Shown here: positions 18,415 through 20,219 of the stretch, in pieces
Layout: each line of letters starts with the position of its first letter
Numbering within the stretch: position 1 is the first letter of the stretch
Assembly: GCA_000181795.3 (NCBI GenBank)
Contig: CM012955.1
Coordinates: 15,326,549 to 15,346,767 of the forward strand
Length of the DNA: 20,219 nucleotides
Reading direction: 5' to 3'
Origin: Trichinella spiralis
Lineage: Eukaryota; Nematoda; Enoplea; Trichinellida; Trichinellidae
Notes under the pieces: model-generated
Seen by the model: the letters and a program-made list of their open reading frames with translations, nothing else
The model's database searches: none
Told to the model about the DNA's origin: nothing
Position numbers and translations under genes: made by a program

Positions 18415-19690
18415 ACGGTTGCACAAATACATCGCCACACCAACAGACGTATGCGCATTTTGAAGAAATGAGAGTTCACATATTCTGAAATCTATGCTGC
18501 ACTGGGAACCATCATACGTGCAGGTGCTGACAAAGATAACATGTCTGCAGTAGAAGAACTATATTTGCGTAATGGCAGCAGGCCGTTTTGCCGCTGCGCC
18601 ATGTCGTACAATTGTTTCAGACCTTTTATATGCCATGCTACGTCTGACAACAAGGCAACGCGAGAAACTCGCAAAGTGACGAATAAAATGGCAGCGGTGA
18701 GAGACACCTAGGAAATGTTTCAAAGTAATTTAATGAAGCATTGTGTACCATCAAAAAAATTAACCATTGATGAGCAACTGCATGGCTTCCGTGGCTACAT
18801 ACTAGGGCAAATAATCATGCTATGCAAGCCAGCAAAGTATGGTGTGAAGATCTACTAGATATTTGACGCCGAAAATGGTTATGCTCTAAAAGGTTTGCTA
18901 TATAGTAGCAGAAGTAGTGAACAACGCCAAACTCGACTATCGAACACCATTGTTGAACAGTGGGCACAGCCATTTGTACAATCTAACAGAAACGTTTTTA
19001 TGGACCGTTATTTTACTTCTGACTCCATTGTACAACATTTACTTGAGCGTGGTTTAATAGCTGTAGGTACAGTCTATGCAAATCGCCGCGACGTACCATA
19101 ATGTTTGCGGAATACAAGAGGACGTGATGTTTACTCAACTCTGGCTGTTTATGAGCACAACAAAAAAGTAATCATGATCAGTTATATTCCAAGGAAGAAT
19201 AAGAATGTTTTTTTGATGAGTACGTGCCATACAACGCTGAAAATAGACAACCATCGAGATGACAGAAGACCAAACATCACAAATGATTATAATCTTGGCA
19301 AAGGAGGCATGGGCAGCATGGATTTCAAGAAAAGAAGATTTTTCCTGCAAACGAAAGACCAATAAATACACCATACCTCATTGTTGACGTGTGTATCAAC
19401 AACGCATACTTACTGATGAGCCAACAGCAAAGTTATAAGAAGACAAAGAAACATTTTATAAAAGAGCTTTCGGCTCAACTGGTTAAACGAAACATCGAAA
19501 CAAGGTATCAAAAATGAAAAAATCTATGGACAAGCAAAGAATGCCTTCGTCCGCTACGGACTGCTCCCAAAACCCTAAAGGTTGCTGTTTAGCATCACAT
19601 TCAGGGATGAAATACGACAAAACTTCAAGTATCTGCATATGTAGACAGATGCCCGGATTAAGTTGTAAAATTTGTCGCCCGGATGAGGGC
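18415..19690 (+). pseudogene. piggyBac-like transposase, decayed
   Basis: Most of a piggyBac transposase is readable across a few frames: FTYSEIYAALGTIIRAGADK, YNCFRPFICHATSDNKATR, then LTIDEQLHGFRGY (first catalytic Asp at 18769-18771), KPAKYGVKIY, IFDAENGYALKG (second Asp at 18865-18867), NVFMDRYFTSDSIVQHLLERG, ISYIPRKNKNV and DYNLGKGGMGSMD. In the last motif the third catalytic Asp of GGVD appears as Gly (19312-19314). Downstream, HFIKELSAQLVKRNIET resembles the C-terminal helix, and SCKICRPDEG near 19665 may be the stub of the cysteine-rich tail. Stops and frameshifts are scattered but modest in number, so decay is intermediate. TTAA ends and terminal repeats were not located. Confidence 0.88.
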
Positions 19691-19825
19691 TAAATACCAA
19701 TGAGCAATAAAATAGGACAAAAATTTGTCCCAGAACTGATCAAGTTTAGTTTAAAGTTACACCATTCGTATTGGTTTAAATTAAACAAACATTAAAAACA
19801 GTATATTTATTTTAAAGTAAAGTTT
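19691..19825. other. Possible promoter/5' region of the right-edge gene
   Basis: AT-rich sequence between the piggyBac remnant and the next plus-strand start codon. A TATATTTATTTTAAAG stretch lies about 10-25 bp before the first ATG. No specific element can be defended. Confidence 0.3.
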
Positions 19826-20219
19826 ATGATTACCAAGACAAACAATAATGTTGGTCGTATTTTGGTAAAGCAGTTGGAAACGATTGCATTATCGATAAGT
19901 GGAAGAATGGCAAAGAAAACAGTTTCGGTGCCAGTTGTTCACAAAGAAATTGGAAAAGAGGACTTGCCAAAGCGTGATTTTAAAATTTTGACAAAATTTC
20001 GTCAAGAAAATGTGAGTGGATTGGAGAAAGTCGATCGCATCATACCAGCAGTGAAAGATATTATTAGTATCAAAGAAAATTGCAAAGCGGCAGCAGAAAA
20101 TGCGTTGGATCAATTGAATCAGCAAGATATCCATAAAGAAAATGTTCACCTTCTTCTGGAGAAGAGAATAAATGAATATTGTCAGTGTATGCGTGATCAT
20201 CAAGAACAGAACTGTAAAA
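19826..20219 (+). CDS. 5' part of an unknown coiled-coil-like protein, cut by window end
   Basis: An open frame of 131 codons runs from an ATG at 19826 to the window end without a stop. A second ATG at 19907 has a stronger context (AGAATGGCA) and gives a start MAKKTVSVPVVHKEIG; I prefer it, with the upstream 27 codons possibly untranslated or an N-terminal extension. The protein is charged and helix-favouring (KFRQENVSGLEKVDRIIP, AAAENALDQLNQQ, LLLEKRINEYCQCMRDHQ), as in a coiled-coil or helical-bundle protein. No signal peptide or membrane segment is seen. I do not recognise the family. Codon and residue composition differ clearly from the decayed transposon just upstream, so a host gene is likely. 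The complementary strand is also open (19889-20203) but reads as a Phe/Leu-rich shadow. Confidence 0.65.
   Translation, partial: MITKTNNNVGRILVKQLETIALSISGRMAKKTVSVPVVHKEIGKEDLPKRDFKILTKFRQENVSGLEKVDRIIPAVKDIISIKENCKAAAENALDQLNQQDIHKENVHLLLEKRINEYCQCMRDHQEQNCK

Noticed and set aside
1-20219. tRNA, rRNA, CRISPR array, operon or phage-like cluster
   Set aside because: None seen by eye. Spliced genes, poly(A) signals and animal transposons make prokaryotic systems implausible here.

Overview
The window reads as AT-rich eukaryotic DNA from a small-genome animal. Three things support this: a complete seven-exon cytosolic sulfotransferase gene with short GT-AG introns (57-344 bp), a second multi-exon gene with introns of 63-215 bp, and animal-type repeats (FLYWCH-type Mutator-like element, piggyBac, pogo/Tigger, Ty3/Gypsy-like LTR element). 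Compact genes with ~60 bp introns and this mix of repeats fit a nematode best, perhaps a Trichinella/Trichuris-like one. That placement is inference and a mite or another small ecdysozoan is not excluded. I see no bacterial features, tRNA, rRNA or CRISPR.

Layout from left to right. 112-570 is a short inverted-repeat element built around a near-palindromic 20-mer. 672-2102 is a decayed FLYWCH/MULE transposase (+) with its A/T-rich trailer. 2681-3171 holds a small minus-strand gene: a 65-aa frame, a single TAA, then a further 56 aa in the same frame, behind a probable 5' UTR intron. 3325-5428 is a broken Ty3/Gypsy-like fossil (-) interrupted by a G-rich insertion. 5418-5564 is a 48-aa plus-strand frame at the fossil's edge, whose poly(A) signal faces that of the next gene. 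5852-8025 (-) is the best unexplained locus: five exons whose splice phases all agree, encoding 578 aa that I do not recognise. 8290-8711 (-) is a two-exon gene for a 49-aa single-pass membrane microprotein ending in SKL. 8712-10592 is AT-rich intergenic DNA.

10593-12306 (+) is the sulfotransferase. 12793-13278 (+) is a piggyBac C-terminal remnant with a nine-cysteine zinc-binding tail. 13544-13846 (-) may encode a 100-aa secreted protein. 14119-14740 is a non-autonomous pogo-like element with TA target duplication. 15041-15400 is a solo LTR with a perfect 4-bp duplication. 16612-16749 is another piggyBac cysteine-rich scrap. 17297-18390 (-) is a decayed pogo/Tigger element lying against a decayed piggyBac transposase at 18415-19690 (+). 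At the right edge a plus-strand gene starts (19826 or 19907) and runs out of the window.

The genes do not form an evident pathway. The left and right thirds are mostly a transposon graveyard. The middle (5.4-12.3 kb) is the gene-bearing part: two tandem minus-strand genes, a divergent sulfotransferase across a 1.9-kb spacer, and a convergent 3'-end pair at about 5.7 kb. Exon structures were built by hand from splice sites and frame; no alignment or RNA evidence was available.
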